From positions 1-20,948 of IMG/VR virus record IMGVR_UViG_3300036846_000595: a DNA stretch of 20,948 nt. One strand, given 5' to 3'. The DNA is from a virus. Of the stretch, positions 1 through 6,640 are shown piece after piece; position 1 is the stretch's first letter, and each line of letters opens with the position of its first letter. The notes beneath the pieces were generated by a model. That model ran no database searches. It worked only from the letters and a program-made list of their open reading frames with translations, and had not been told where the DNA came from. The position numbers were made by a program, and so were the translations under genes.

Positions 1-10
1 GCTCCACCAT
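1..10 (-). CDS. Start of a leftward gene, cut by the window edge
   Basis: Only the first three codons (M-V-E) are inside the window, so nothing can be said about the product. The start is supported by an ATG at 10-8 that directly follows the TAA stop (13-11) of the HTH gene, and by a strong Shine-Dalgarno AAGGAGA at 25-19, eight bases before the ATG. The site lies inside the end of the HTH gene, so the two would be translated from one leftward transcript. In temperate phages the gene behind a repressor is often an integrase, an exclusion gene or another regulator, but here that is only a guess. Confidence 0.5.
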
Positions 11-229
11 TTATGCTGTCTCCTTGGGTTGGGACCGGGAGACGGCAAACATCAAGTCGCTCACGTCGACCTCGCCCTCGGTCGCAGCTAATATTTTCGT
101 CAGATTACCCCGCTTCGGGATCGTTGCGCCGTTCAACAGCCGATAGATCGTCGTTGGATGCACGCCCACGCGCGCCGCGAACGATTCCGGGCTCATTTGT
201 TTCTTGGCGAGGAACTCGCTTAGGCGCAT
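11..229 (-). CDS. Small Cro/CI-type HTH regulator, candidate phage repressor
   Basis: A 72-residue DNA-binding protein. Residues about 13-36 form a helix-turn-helix: SPESFAARVGVHPTTIYRLL, followed by the NGATIPK wing-like turn typical of XRE-family proteins. There is no second domain, so it is Cro-sized rather than a full CI with a dimerisation or RecA-cleavage domain. A frame-consistent start exists at 265, but the ATG at 229 begins exactly at the HTH domain and lies 7 bases from a good -10 (TATGGT, 241-236), which suggests a leaderless mRNA. No convincing ribosome binding site precedes it. It is divergent from the long plus-strand operon, and the intergenic space holds a perfect palindrome, the usual arrangement for a phage lysis-lysogeny switch. 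Repressor versus Cro role is undetermined. Confidence 0.8.
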   Translation of the reverse strand: MRLSEFLAKKQMSPESFAARVGVHPTTIYRLLNGATIPKRGNLTKILAATEGEVDVSDLMFAVSRSQPKETA

Positions 230-235
230 CGCGCT

Positions 236-265
236 ACCATAAAGACGCAGCCATCTAGCGGTCAA
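236..265 (-). promoter_or_regulatory. Leftward promoter of the HTH gene, apparently leaderless
   Basis: On the minus strand, -35 TTGACC (265-260) is followed by an 18-base spacer and -10 TATGGT (241-236). Transcription would start at about 229, the A of the ATG. That resembles the leaderless cI message made from lambda PRM. A TGCAAA half-site (266-271 on the plus strand), part of the 9-base palindrome GCAAATTGC (267-275), touches the upstream edge of the -35. It could let the regulator sense its own level. The assignment is by eye. Confidence 0.5.
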
Positions 266-290
266 TGCAAATTGCCCCCTTGATTGGTCA

Positions 291-320
291 CTTGCAGTTG
301 ATGCAAGATAGAGCCGCTAT
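291..320 (+). promoter_or_regulatory. Rightward early promoter with overlapping palindromic operator
   Basis: CTTGCA (291-296) works as a -35, with an 18-base spacer and CGCTAT (315-320) as a weak -10. The same bases form a perfect inverted repeat: CTTGCA, spacer GTTGA, TGCAAG (291-307). A regulator bound there would cover the -35 and part of the spacer. It is the only clear promoter for the plus-strand operon beginning at 472, leaving a leader of about 145 bases. The first 14 bases (CTTGCAGTTGATGC) recur exactly at 10681-10694 in another promoter. Confidence 0.55.
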
Positions 321-427
321 CCGATTCAGTTCGCTACGGCCGATTCGGTGCGCTGTGTCGGGACAGAGCATCGCGGTCGGCCGTGAGGTGCGCGCCACGA
401 GCTGAGTTGGGTCCCGTGTGGAGGTTC

Positions 428-460
428 GGGGGCGGTCTGGTCGGGCCGCCCCCGGAGGGG
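428..460 (+). promoter_or_regulatory. GC-rich leader hairpin next to the first ribosome binding site
   Basis: GGGGGCGG (428-435) and CCGCCCCC (446-453) form an eight-base perfect stem with a ten-base loop. The next bases, GGAGGGG (454-460), are the purine-rich ribosome-binding region of the gene at 472. CCCC (449-452) can instead pair with GGGG (457-460), so the two folds exclude each other and one hides part of the Shine-Dalgarno. There is no U-run, so it is not an ordinary terminator. A translational or antitermination role is possible but unproven. Confidence 0.35.
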
Positions 461-471
461 AGAGAGTCGAA

Positions 472-885
472 ATGATCAAATACCGCATTCAAGTGACGGT
501 CGACGCCGAGCGCCTGCCGGAGATCGTGTCGGTCGTCTATCAAGCGCCGCTGGCCTTCGACCCCGAGTTGAAGGTTTACACGGCGACAGCCCCCGCAGCG
601 ATCGCAACCAAGGCGCCGCCTGCTGCGCCCAAGCCCAAGCGGCGCTCGCCCGCCACACCGCGCGAGATGGGCAAGCGCGGGACCGCCGTCGAGGAAGCCC
701 TGAAGACGGGACCTAAGCGATGGACCGACCTGAAGAAGGCGATTGTGGACGCGGGGCTCCCCGAATCGACGCTCAACAGCCTGATCAGCAAGTGGCAGAG
801 CGAGGGGAAGATCGAGCGCGGCCCGCACGGCCTCTGGCAGCTGGTCGAACAGAAAGGGCATTCGCATGTCGAGGCGCAGGCCTGA
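472..885 (+). CDS. Hypothetical protein with C-terminal winged-helix-like domain
   Basis: First gene of the early operon, 137 residues. The start at 472 (MIKYRIQ) is preferred over the upstream in-frame start at 418, because 418-471 falls in the leader hairpin and reads as low-complexity Arg/Gly. The N-terminal 45 residues look like a small beta-rich unit. A Pro/Ala/Lys linker (about 46-65) follows. Residues 69-124 look like a winged helix: a helix (TAVEEALKTG), WTDLKKAIVDAG, the recognition-like STLNSLISKWQSEGKIE, then a GPHGLWQL wing. This fits a DNA-binding accessory protein, but no named family is recognised. The stop overlaps the next gene by 20 bases. Confidence 0.8.
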   Translation: MIKYRIQVTVDAERLPEIVSVVYQAPLAFDPELKVYTATAPAAIATKAPPAAPKPKRRSPATPREMGKRGTAVEEALKTGPKRWTDLKKAIVDAGLPESTLNSLISKWQSEGKIERGPHGLWQLVEQKGHSHVEAQA

Positions 886-1309
886 CGAACCTGAAAGGTT
901 CCTGACCGACTTTCCCGACATGCCTTGGTGCGGTCAGTACATCCTTGGCGGCGAGGAAGGGCACACGCCCATCCCCTGCTATTCGCTGACCGAGTGGGGC
1001 CAGTTCCTGGCGGATCGCGAGCGCGTAATTGTCGCCCGCACCGGCAACGAGACCAAGTGGGTCTCGACGGTGTTCCTCGGCATCGATCACCAGTTTTGGC
1101 ACGGGCCGCCGCTCGTCTTCGAGTCGATGGCGTTCGTAGACGAGGGCCGCACCATCGAGTGGGAGGACGGCGAGCGGATGTGGGTGCCCACCCCTCTCGA
1201 TACGGAGCGCTATTCGAGCTGGGACGACGCCGAGATTGGCCACAAGGCAATGGTGCGCAAATGGCTGATCGACGCCAAGACCCGCGTGAGGGCCGATGAG
1301 GCTTCTTAA
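866..1309 (+). CDS. Conserved phage hypothetical protein (GIDHQF / GPPLVFES type)
   Basis: 147 residues with no signal peptide or membrane segment. The centre carries VSTVFLGIDHQF (66-77) and PPLVFESMAF (81-90), and the end carries RYSSWDDAEIGHKAMV (115-130). These blocks match, from memory, a widespread small protein seen in actinobacterial and proteobacterial phages whose function is unknown. The conserved His, Asp and Glu residues could be structural or catalytic; nothing here decides. It starts inside the preceding gene, with an AAAGGG ribosome binding site about nine bases upstream, and overlaps the next gene by 14 bases. Confidence 0.85.
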   Translation: MSRRRPDEPERFLTDFPDMPWCGQYILGGEEGHTPIPCYSLTEWGQFLADRERVIVARTGNETKWVSTVFLGIDHQFWHGPPLVFESMAFVDEGRTIEWEDGERMWVPTPLDTERYSSWDDAEIGHKAMVRKWLIDAKTRVRADEAS

Positions 1310-1553
1310 GAAAAAGGCCCCGCCAGCGCTGCTTGGCTTCGCCGAGGGGCGCTCCAGCAACTTCCTCGTGAACGGCGTGCGATTCGCCGTCCTGCGAGAC
1401 GGTGCCGAACTCTCGGTCTGCTTGGCTCACGAGGTCGATGCTGGCCTGCCCTCGAAGGGCGAGCGCGAGATTGAACAAATGGCCGACGCGCTCCAGTCGC
1501 TCAAGGCGGCGAAGGAAGCCTACGAGAAATTCATGCGCGGCGACAAGCCATGA
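1296..1553 (+). CDS. Hypothetical protein, 85 residues
   Basis: Short soluble protein of unknown function. The N-terminus is basic (MRLLKKKAPP), the middle (FLVNGVRFAVLRDGAELSV) looks like beta strands, and the C-terminal third (residues about 57-80) is a charged helix, REIEQMADALQSLKAAKEAY. No motif is recognised. It overlaps the upstream gene by 14 bases and the downstream start by four (ATGA), so it is almost certainly translated as part of the operon. The ribosome binding site is weak (GAGGG at 1288-1292, close to the ATG), which fits translation by coupling. Confidence 0.75.
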   Translation: MRLLKKKAPPALLGFAEGRSSNFLVNGVRFAVLRDGAELSVCLAHEVDAGLPSKGEREIEQMADALQSLKAAKEAYEKFMRGDKP

Positions 1554-1888
1554 AATATCGCGAACGGATGAGCATCGGCGATAAATTCGGCAGGCTTACC
1601 GTCATCGGGTTTCGGCCAGCAAAACCGCGATCCTTCGCCATCTGCCGATGCGAGTGCGGCGCACAAAAAGATGTGCGGAGACCTCATTTGCAGACAGGCG
1701 CCACCAAGTCCTGCGGCTGCTTAAACCGGGAGCTTTCAGCCGAACGCATGACACATGGCCAAGCCCGTTGCCGAGCTGGGCGCAAACCGACCCGTGAATA
1801 TACTGCTTGGATAAATGCGCGTCGGAGCGCGGAGGGCCGTGCTCGCTGGCCAGATTTCCTCACTTTTCTCGCGGAGAGAGGCCGGTGA
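1550..1888 (+). CDS. Zinc-binding protein of the phage HNH/AP2-associated type, apparently shortened
   Basis: 112 residues. The N-terminal half has the layout common to phage HNH/AP2 homing-endonuclease-like proteins: GDKFGRLTVIG (10-20), a CRCECG cluster (32-37), then TGATKSCGCL (49-58). Together these look like a four- or five-cysteine zinc ribbon. After REYTAW (82-87), such proteins usually continue with an RC-x(n)-YGGRGI-V block before a W-x-F-x-x-F end. Here the chain goes almost straight to RWPDFLTFLAERGR, so about 20 residues are missing. It may be a nuclease remnant or a compact DNA-binding form. It overlaps both neighbours by four bases (ATGA and GTGA). Confidence 0.75.
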   Translation: MKYRERMSIGDKFGRLTVIGFRPAKPRSFAICRCECGAQKDVRRPHLQTGATKSCGCLNRELSAERMTHGQARCRAGRKPTREYTAWINARRSAEGRARWPDFLTFLAERGR

Positions 1889-2817
1889 TCCATAGCTGGC
1901 CAATTACAAGCCGGGAGGAATGGCTTGCGCGCCGACGCAAGAACGTCAACGCGAGCGAAGTCTCCGCGCTGTTCGGTCCGGACATTCATCCGTCGCTGAC
2001 TCCATACAAGCTCTGGGCGCTCAAGTGCGAGAAGGTCCCCGACGAGGGCGACAACCCCACGATGCGGCGCGGGCGCAAGTTTGAGCCGGTCGTCCTCGAT
2101 ATTTTGGCTGAAGAAAATCCGACGTGGCGACTCCGTAAGGCCGAGGTTTATTTCTGGGACGACGAGACGCGGCTGGGCTGCACCCCTGATGCATATGAGA
2201 CCCGGCCCGACGCCTATGGGGACGGCATCGTCCAAATAAAAACCGTTGGCCAATTTGCTTTCCGCCGTCGCTGGCATGATGAAAACGGAGACATCGCTGT
2301 CCCCACTTGGGTCGCCGTGCAGGCGTCCGTCGAGGCCTATCTGACCGGCGCAACACGGGCAGGAGTCGCCGCTCTGAGGCTTGGCGACGGCGGAATCGAC
2401 GTCATCTATATCGACATCCCGCTCAAGCCGCACCTGATCCACGCGATCGAGGATCAGGTCGCCGAGTTCTGGTACCGGGTCAAAGAGAACCGGCCCTACG
2501 ATCCGGACTTCGGCCGCGACCGCAAGCTCATCTTCGACATGTATTCGGAGGGCAAGGGGCCGATCATCGATCTATCGGCCGACGCCGAGTTCGGCGAGAT
2601 CCTGCAAGAACGCGCGCAGTTCAAGGAAGTCGAGAAGGCGGGCGAGAGCGCCGCCAGTCAGCGCAAGATTCTCGACGCGCGGATCATTCAGAAGCTTGGC
2701 AACGCGCCGAGCGCGCGCAGCGGCATGCGCGTGGTCACTGTCAAGCTGGTGAAGAAGAAGCCCTACACCGTCAAGGCGCAGCAATACCCGCTCGTAACCG
2801 TGAAGGGAGCCGCATGA
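1885..2817 (+). CDS. YqaJ-family phage exonuclease
   Basis: 310 residues, the size of a phage YqaJ/lambda-exonuclease-like nuclease. It would chew 5' strands of double-stranded DNA ends to make single-stranded tails for the RecT protein encoded next. Visible core: NASEVSALFG (22-31), RRGRKFEP with Glu67, TPDAYE with Asp102, and VQIKT (116-120). A QASVEAYLTGA helix follows, as in YqaJ proteins. Gln117 sits where lambda exonuclease has Glu in its E-x-K motif. The start is GTG 1885 rather than ATG 1807, because GTG overlaps the previous stop in GTGA, has GGAG at 1873-1876, and begins just before the conserved domain. It overlaps the RecT gene by four bases. Confidence 0.9.
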   Translation: MIHSWPITSREEWLARRRKNVNASEVSALFGPDIHPSLTPYKLWALKCEKVPDEGDNPTMRRGRKFEPVVLDILAEENPTWRLRKAEVYFWDDETRLGCTPDAYETRPDAYGDGIVQIKTVGQFAFRRRWHDENGDIAVPTWVAVQASVEAYLTGATRAGVAALRLGDGGIDVIYIDIPLKPHLIHAIEDQVAEFWYRVKENRPYDPDFGRDRKLIFDMYSEGKGPIIDLSADAEFGEILQERAQFKEVEKAGESAASQRKILDARIIQKLGNAPSARSGMRVVTVKLVKKKPYTVKAQQYPLVTVKGAA

Positions 2818-4052
2818 TGGCGAATGAAATGACGGTCGCACAGGAGCTGGGCTCGAAGGTCAGTCAGTTTGAGGCCGCGCTGGCCGGGAGCGGAATCTCG
2901 GCCAAGAAATTCACGCGCGTCATCATGACGGCAATCGCCCTCAACCCCGATTTGCTCAATTGCGATCGGCGCAGCCTCATGAACGCGGCGCTGAAGGCCG
3001 CCAGCGACGGGCTCGTGCCGGACGGCATCGACGGCGCCCTCGTTCCGTTTGAGGGCAAAGTCCAATGGATGCCGATGATCGCGGGCATCCGCAAGAAGGT
3101 CCGCCGGAGCGGAGAGGTGACGAGCTGGGACGTGACGACGGTCTGCGCCAAGGACTTCTTTGACTTCGAGCTGGGCGACGATCCGTTCATCAAACACAAG
3201 CCATGGATGGCGCCCGAACTGGCCCGCCACGAGGGCGAAGAAGAGGCCGATTACCTCAAGCGACTCCGTGCCCATGTCGATCGCGGCCCAGCGACTTACG
3301 TCTATTCGGTCGCGAATATTAAGGGCGGCGGCAAGAGCCGCGACGTCATGTCCCGCACCGAGGTCGAGCTGGTGCGTGACATGTATGCGAAGAAGAACCG
3401 CAAGGGCGAGTTCAGCCCAGCATGGCGCAAGAGCTTCCCCGAAATGATGAAGAAAACGGTCGCGCGGCGCCACGCCAAGCAGCTGCCGATGTCTAGCGAC
3501 ATCCTCGCTTTGCTGTCGCGGGACGATGACCTATATGATCTCGGTGAAGGGCGCGGCGACCGGATTCAGGCCCCGCGCGATCTGAGCGATCGACTAGACG
3601 TTTTGTCGGGGTATCACCCCGAGACCGGCGAATTTGCTGAACCTGTTGATGAGGTGTCGACTCCCTCATCTCAGAGCGCGGCCCCTGATGACATTCCCGC
3701 CATAGGCAGCGGGGACGAGGGGGCCGCGCAACCTTCCGGGGATGGATCCCCTGCCCCGGAGCGCGTGGGCGATGAATCACCATTTGTCGCAGCCACGCAG
3801 CCCGAGCCAGTGGTCGCACAACTATCTGGCTCGCAAGCGCCACCGGGGGCTGCGCAAACCCCCGCGCCAGCTCCCGGTGGGTCACGCGATCTCCTCACCC
3901 CGACAATCGAACAGCGCGGCGAAGGCATGGCCAAGAAAGGCCGCAACGCGCTTGAACGATGGGTGAACGAGCTGCCCCCGGACGAGATGGCCCGGATCTC
4001 GCTGGCGCAGCTCAAAGCATGGCGCGGCGTCGCTGACAAGGCGGGCGCGTGA
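2814..4052 (+). CDS. recT: RecT-family single-strand annealing protein
   Basis: 412 residues. RecT proteins coat single-stranded DNA and anneal complementary strands during phage recombination and replication. The core is residues about 7-235 and includes LMNAALKAASDGLVPDG, WMPMIAGIRKKVRRSG, the YVYSVANIKGGG strand and KSFPEMMKKTVARRHAKQLP. Residues about 250-370 are a Pro/Ala/Ser-rich disordered linker, followed by a compact charged tail (375-412, GRNALERWVNELPPDEMAR). RecT is usually nearer 270-330 residues, so this one is extended, as in some proteobacterial phages. The start is ATG 2814 in an ATGA overlap with the exonuclease. ATG 2817 has better spacing from AGGGAG (2804-2809) and is equally possible. 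Confidence 0.92.
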   Translation: MMANEMTVAQELGSKVSQFEAALAGSGISAKKFTRVIMTAIALNPDLLNCDRRSLMNAALKAASDGLVPDGIDGALVPFEGKVQWMPMIAGIRKKVRRSGEVTSWDVTTVCAKDFFDFELGDDPFIKHKPWMAPELARHEGEEEADYLKRLRAHVDRGPATYVYSVANIKGGGKSRDVMSRTEVELVRDMYAKKNRKGEFSPAWRKSFPEMMKKTVARRHAKQLPMSSDILALLSRDDDLYDLGEGRGDRIQAPRDLSDRLDVLSGYHPETGEFAEPVDEVSTPSSQSAAPDDIPAIGSGDEGAAQPSGDGSPAPERVGDESPFVAATQPEPVVAQLSGSQAPPGAAQTPAPAPGGSRDLLTPTIEQRGEGMAKKGRNALERWVNELPPDEMARISLAQLKAWRGVADKAGA

Positions 4053-4453
4053 TGGCCAGCTTCGCCGCTAAAACCAAGGTGCCGGTCGAGAAAACCCGCA
4101 TCGAGATCGAGCGGCTGGTGAAGAAGTACGGCGCCAAGGGTTTCGTGAGCGGCTGGCAAGGCCCACAGGCCCGGATCGAGTTCCTTTGCGCCGACCGTCA
4201 CATCCGCCTTTCGGTCATTGTGTCCGACCTCGACCGCCAAGGCCCGCAGAAGTGGCGGACGCTACTCCTCCTCGTGAAGGCCAAGCTCGCCGGAGTCGAA
4301 GCCAAGATCGTGACCTTCGAGCAAGCCTTTGTTGGCGACATCGTTATGCCGGACGGGCGCACGGTGTGGGAGGCCACGCGCGAGCCGATCAAGCTCGCCT
4401 ACGAAGGCAAGCCCGTTCAACTGTTGGAAGGAACCCATGGCCGGACCCCTTAA
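4052..4453 (+). CDS. Conserved phage hypothetical protein beside recT
   Basis: 133 residues, soluble. It has an N-terminal helix (KTRIEIERLVKKYGA), a beta section (FVSGWQGPQARIEFLC, IRLSVIVSDLD), then WRTLLLLVKAKLAGVEAKI, FEQAFVGDIVMPDGRTV and an AYEGKPVQLL end. This combination recurs in phage recombination and replication regions, from memory, without a known function; a nucleic-acid-related role is inferred only from position. The ATG at 4052 overlaps the recT stop by one base (TGATG). A GTG at 4049 would give a four-base overlap. It overlaps the following HTH gene by 17 bases. Confidence 0.85.
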   Translation: MASFAAKTKVPVEKTRIEIERLVKKYGAKGFVSGWQGPQARIEFLCADRHIRLSVIVSDLDRQGPQKWRTLLLLVKAKLAGVEAKIVTFEQAFVGDIVMPDGRTVWEATREPIKLAYEGKPVQLLEGTHGRTP

Positions 4454-4760
4454 GCTCCACCGCAGCTACAACTTTGTCGACAAGCATTCGATCGTCGACG
4501 AGATCAGAACGGCGATTCAGGACAGCGGCGAGCCTATCGAGTACATCGCCCGCAGCGCCGAGCTGAACCCGCACACGCTCCATGCGTGGCTGAGCGGCAA
4601 GACGCAGAAGCCATACACGGCTAGCGTCGAGAAGGTGGCGAGGGCGCTGGGCAAGCGCCTGACGCTGATCGACGGCGAGTTGCACATGGGCGAGGTCGTC
4701 CCCCTCCACCAGAAGACGCCCCGGCGCCATGCCGCTTGGGGCTGGAGGCGCTATCAGTGA
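4437..4760 (+). CDS. HTH (XRE-like) DNA-binding protein within the early operon
   Basis: 107 residues. Residues 18-77 form an XRE-like domain: SIVDEIRTAIQDSG, then EYIARSAELNPHTLHAWLSG (35-54) as the helix-turn-helix, then a supporting helix VEKVARALGKRLTLI. The start at 4437 is chosen because GGAAGG (4426-4431) lies five bases upstream and the longer in-frame extension from 4329 lies inside the previous gene. The C-terminal 25 residues are basic. As a second regulator inside the early operon it could be the Cro-like partner of the protein at 11-229, or a regulator of later genes. It overlaps the next gene by four bases (GTGA). Confidence 0.85.
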   Translation: MAGPLKLHRSYNFVDKHSIVDEIRTAIQDSGEPIEYIARSAELNPHTLHAWLSGKTQKPYTASVEKVARALGKRLTLIDGELHMGEVVPLHQKTPRRHAAWGWRRYQ

Positions 4761-4975
4761 CCATGACGCGCGACGAATGGCTCGCCGATCTGAAGAAGCG
4801 CGCCTTGGAAGTCGCCCGCGCTGGCGATCTCGCGCACGCCGTCGCCATGATGACGGTCGAGGTCAACCGGCGGCCGGACAGCAAGGTGCATCACGCTTTC
4901 TCGCTCGCCGGGACGATGCGGGCGATGAACGAGGACCGGCAAGGCGTCATCGACTGGATTGAGAGCTTCGCATGA
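4757..4975 (+). CDS. Small helical hypothetical protein, 72 residues
   Basis: A soluble, mostly helical protein (WLADLKKRALEVARAGDLAH, AVAMMTVEVNRRPD). Its A-x-x-G-D-x-x-x-A spacing recalls a single TPR-like helical pair, but one repeat is too little to assign. The start is GTG 4757: it overlaps the preceding stop (GTGA) and has GGAGG (4744-4748) eight bases upstream. The internal ATG at 4763 is 14 bases from that site. It overlaps the next gene by four bases (ATGA). Confidence 0.75.
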   Translation: MTMTRDEWLADLKKRALEVARAGDLAHAVAMMTVEVNRRPDSKVHHAFSLAGTMRAMNEDRQGVIDWIESFA

Positions 4976-5169
4976 GAGTCGAATATTTCACGCTGGTGAT
5001 GCAGATTCTGATCCTCGCCTTCGTCAGCTGGACGACATGGAGCATATTCCAGAGCACGAGGCTGACGCGGAAGACGACGGCGCTGATCGAGGGGTATCGA
5101 CGAGAGCTTGGATGGCTGGAGGCGCGCATGACCGCGCTCGAAGCTCGACGAGGGAGGGCAGAATCATGA
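4972..5169 (+). CDS. Small single-span membrane protein with coiled-coil tail
   Basis: 65 residues. One hydrophobic segment (about 8-26, LVMQILILAFVSWTTWSIF) is followed by a positively charged turn (RLTRK) and a helical charged tail (EGYRRELGWLEARMTALEAR) able to form a coiled coil. The positive-inside rule puts the tail in the cytoplasm. The size and shape recall phage membrane anchors and spanin-like or exclusion proteins, but no specific family is recognised. It is linked to both neighbours by four-base ATGA overlaps. Confidence 0.75.
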   Translation: MRVEYFTLVMQILILAFVSWTTWSIFQSTRLTRKTTALIEGYRRELGWLEARMTALEARRGRAES

Positions 5170-5417
5170 CGGATAAAAAGGTGGTTGCAGCGGGCGATCT
5201 GATTCAGGTGAACGAAGACGGCCCGGGGCATTGGTTCCGGTGCATCCTCGTGGTCGACTCGGTCAAGGGCTGGGGCGTGCAGGCCTATTGCGTGATGCCC
5301 GCCGCGCGCGGCCGACCGTCCGGCGACGCCTACATGCGGCTTGAATGGAAAGAGTTCGACACGCTGGGCGTCAAGTCGAAATTCGTGGCGTGCGAGATGC
5401 CGCAGACGACGCTTTAA
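5166..5417 (+). CDS. Small phage hypothetical protein, beta-rich
   Basis: 83 residues, soluble. The sequence (VAAGDLIQVNEDGPGHWFRC, ILVVDSVKGWGVQAYCVMP, AYMRLEWKEFDTLG) looks like a small SH3-like or OB-like barrel. Proteins of this look are frequent in phage early regions with unknown function. The start at 5166 is supported by the ATGA overlap and by AGGGAGGG (5151-5158) seven bases upstream; the in-frame extension from 4959 is rejected. It is followed by the operon's only clear gap, 15 bases. Confidence 0.8.
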   Translation: MTDKKVVAAGDLIQVNEDGPGHWFRCILVVDSVKGWGVQAYCVMPAARGRPSGDAYMRLEWKEFDTLGVKSKFVACEMPQTTL

Positions 5418-5432
5418 CCAAAGGAGGAAACC

Positions 5433-5906
5433 ATGACGCTGACCAGCCTACTTGCCTTCGCTTCGGGCGCGGTGATGGCGCGATTCAAGAAAGAGCCCGT
5501 GCTGGAGGAGAAGGACCAGCGCATCGCCGAGCTGGAGGCGCTCTGCGATCGGTTCGGCATCGCCACGAGTTCGCTGTCCGCGCACCTGACGGAGGCGAGG
5601 GCTGAGAGCGCTGCGCTCCGCCAAACGCTAAGGCAAACTCGCGCCGAGATCACCGACCTCTACGCTGGCGTCTATGCGAGGCCGCTCAGCCCGGAACAGC
5701 AGGCCGAGTTCGCTCGCCAGTTCGGAGAACAGCGCAATCCGCAGTTCCAGATGCAAGCCGGTCTCGCGTACCCCGTGCCGGGTCAGGTGCTGCGCGAGTT
5801 GAGCGAGTTCGACTGGCGGAGCTGCACATGCGTTCCCGGCCGCGCCGACGCGCTCCGCAGGATCGTTGAGCCGGATGGGCGTATCAGCCGCCAGCGCGAT
5901 CTGTGA
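5433..5906 (+). CDS. Hypothetical protein with N-terminal hydrophobic segment and coiled coil
   Basis: 157 residues. A short hydrophobic N-terminus (TLTSLLAFASGAVMA) could be a membrane anchor or signal. It is followed by a heptad-rich helix (about 22-75, EEKDQRIAELEALCDRFGIA through RQTLRQTRAEITDLY). The C-terminal half is Gln-rich and then ends with SEFDWRSCTCVPGRADALRR. No family is recognised. It has the best ribosome binding site of the operon, AAGGAGG at 5421-5427, and follows its only real gap, so its translation is probably independent. It overlaps the next gene by four bases (GTGA). Confidence 0.75.
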   Translation: MTLTSLLAFASGAVMARFKKEPVLEEKDQRIAELEALCDRFGIATSSLSAHLTEARAESAALRQTLRQTRAEITDLYAGVYARPLSPEQQAEFARQFGEQRNPQFQMQAGLAYPVPGQVLRELSEFDWRSCTCVPGRADALRRIVEPDGRISRQRDL

Positions 5907-6106
5907 CCAAGTGCATCTGCGGCGAGGACCATGAGCGCCACCCCGTTCCTCTGCTGAGCATGGGGATCTCGACGACCGACGAAGTCATCAGCGTCGAGCC
6001 CTTCACAGCGGAGGACGGGCGCCGCGCTTGGCGTTGCCTGATGGCGGACGGCAAAAGGGAGATCGTTGTCGAACTCCGGGAGGCGCCAGCTAAGGGGGGT
6101 ACTTAA
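5903..6106 (+). CDS. Small hypothetical protein with N-terminal CxC
   Basis: 67 residues starting at GTG 5903, which overlaps the previous stop in GTGA. The N-terminus carries KCICGEDHERH, whose two Cys and two His might bind a metal. The rest (DEVISVEPFTAEDGRRAWRC, REIVVELRE) looks like a small beta sheet. No family is recognised. It abuts the next gene with no gap. Confidence 0.65.
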   Translation: MTKCICGEDHERHPVPLLSMGISTTDEVISVEPFTAEDGRRAWRCLMADGKREIVVELREAPAKGGT

Positions 6107-6640
6107 GTGGAAAAGAGTCGAAGAGAATGCGGGAGCTGCACGCTCTGTTGCAAGCTCCTGCCGGTAAAGACCATCAGAAAACCAGCGAACACGCGCTGTC
6201 CGCATCAATCGTTCAAGGGATGCCGCGTCTACCATAAGCCCGAGAAAGGGTTCCCGTGGGAGTGCGGCCTATGGGAGTGCGTCTGGCTGGCGAACAACGA
6301 GGCGGAGGGCCTGCGCCGCCCTGATCATTGCCACTACGTGGTCGATATCATGCCCGACTACGTGACCAACGAGATGTCCGATGGGCAAAAGATCGTCATC
6401 CCGGTCGTGCAGATCTGGGCCGATCCGAAATATCCTGACGCCCACCGCGATCCCGCACTGCGGGCTTGGCTCATTCTCCGCAACGGATACTGCGGGCTCG
6501 TCCGCAACGGCAACGCCGACGGGCTCCTGATCGTGCCGCCGTACCTGAACGATTCGGGCAAATGGATTGAGAAGGGCAGCAATATGAAGGAGGAAAACCA
6601 TTCCTTCGGCCAAGTCCTTCAGGCGTTGGGTGCGGCGTGA
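6107..6640 (+). CDS. Cysteine-cluster protein (YkgJ-like N-terminus)
   Basis: 177 residues. The N-terminus has C-x2-C-x2-CC (Cys8, 11, 14, 15), then RCPHQSFKGCRVY (Cys31, Cys39) and ECGLWEC (Cys53, Cys58). That pattern fits the CxxxCxxCC-type zinc or iron-sulphur cluster proteins (YkgJ family), whose biochemical role is poorly known. The second half (about 80-160) is ordinary alpha/beta with IVPPYLNDSGKWIEKG near the end. It starts at GTG 6107, immediately after the preceding stop, with a G-rich ribosome binding site at 6094-6099. It overlaps the next gene by four bases (GTGA). An RNA- or DNA-linked role is not shown. Confidence 0.8.
   Translation: MEKSRRECGSCTLCCKLLPVKTIRKPANTRCPHQSFKGCRVYHKPEKGFPWECGLWECVWLANNEAEGLRRPDHCHYVVDIMPDYVTNEMSDGQKIVIPVVQIWADPKYPDAHRDPALRAWLILRNGYCGLVRNGNADGLLIVPPYLNDSGKWIEKGSNMKEENHSFGQVLQALGAA

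Noticed and set aside
576-1478. Minus-strand open frame of 300 codons across the early operon
   Set aside because: It is antisense to three coupled plus-strand genes, has Arg/Pro-rich text and no motif.
2307-2813. Upstream extension of the recT frame
   Set aside because: The 169 extra codons lie inside the exonuclease gene in another frame and are Arg-rich without similarity to RecT. The ATGA start at 2814 is the natural one.
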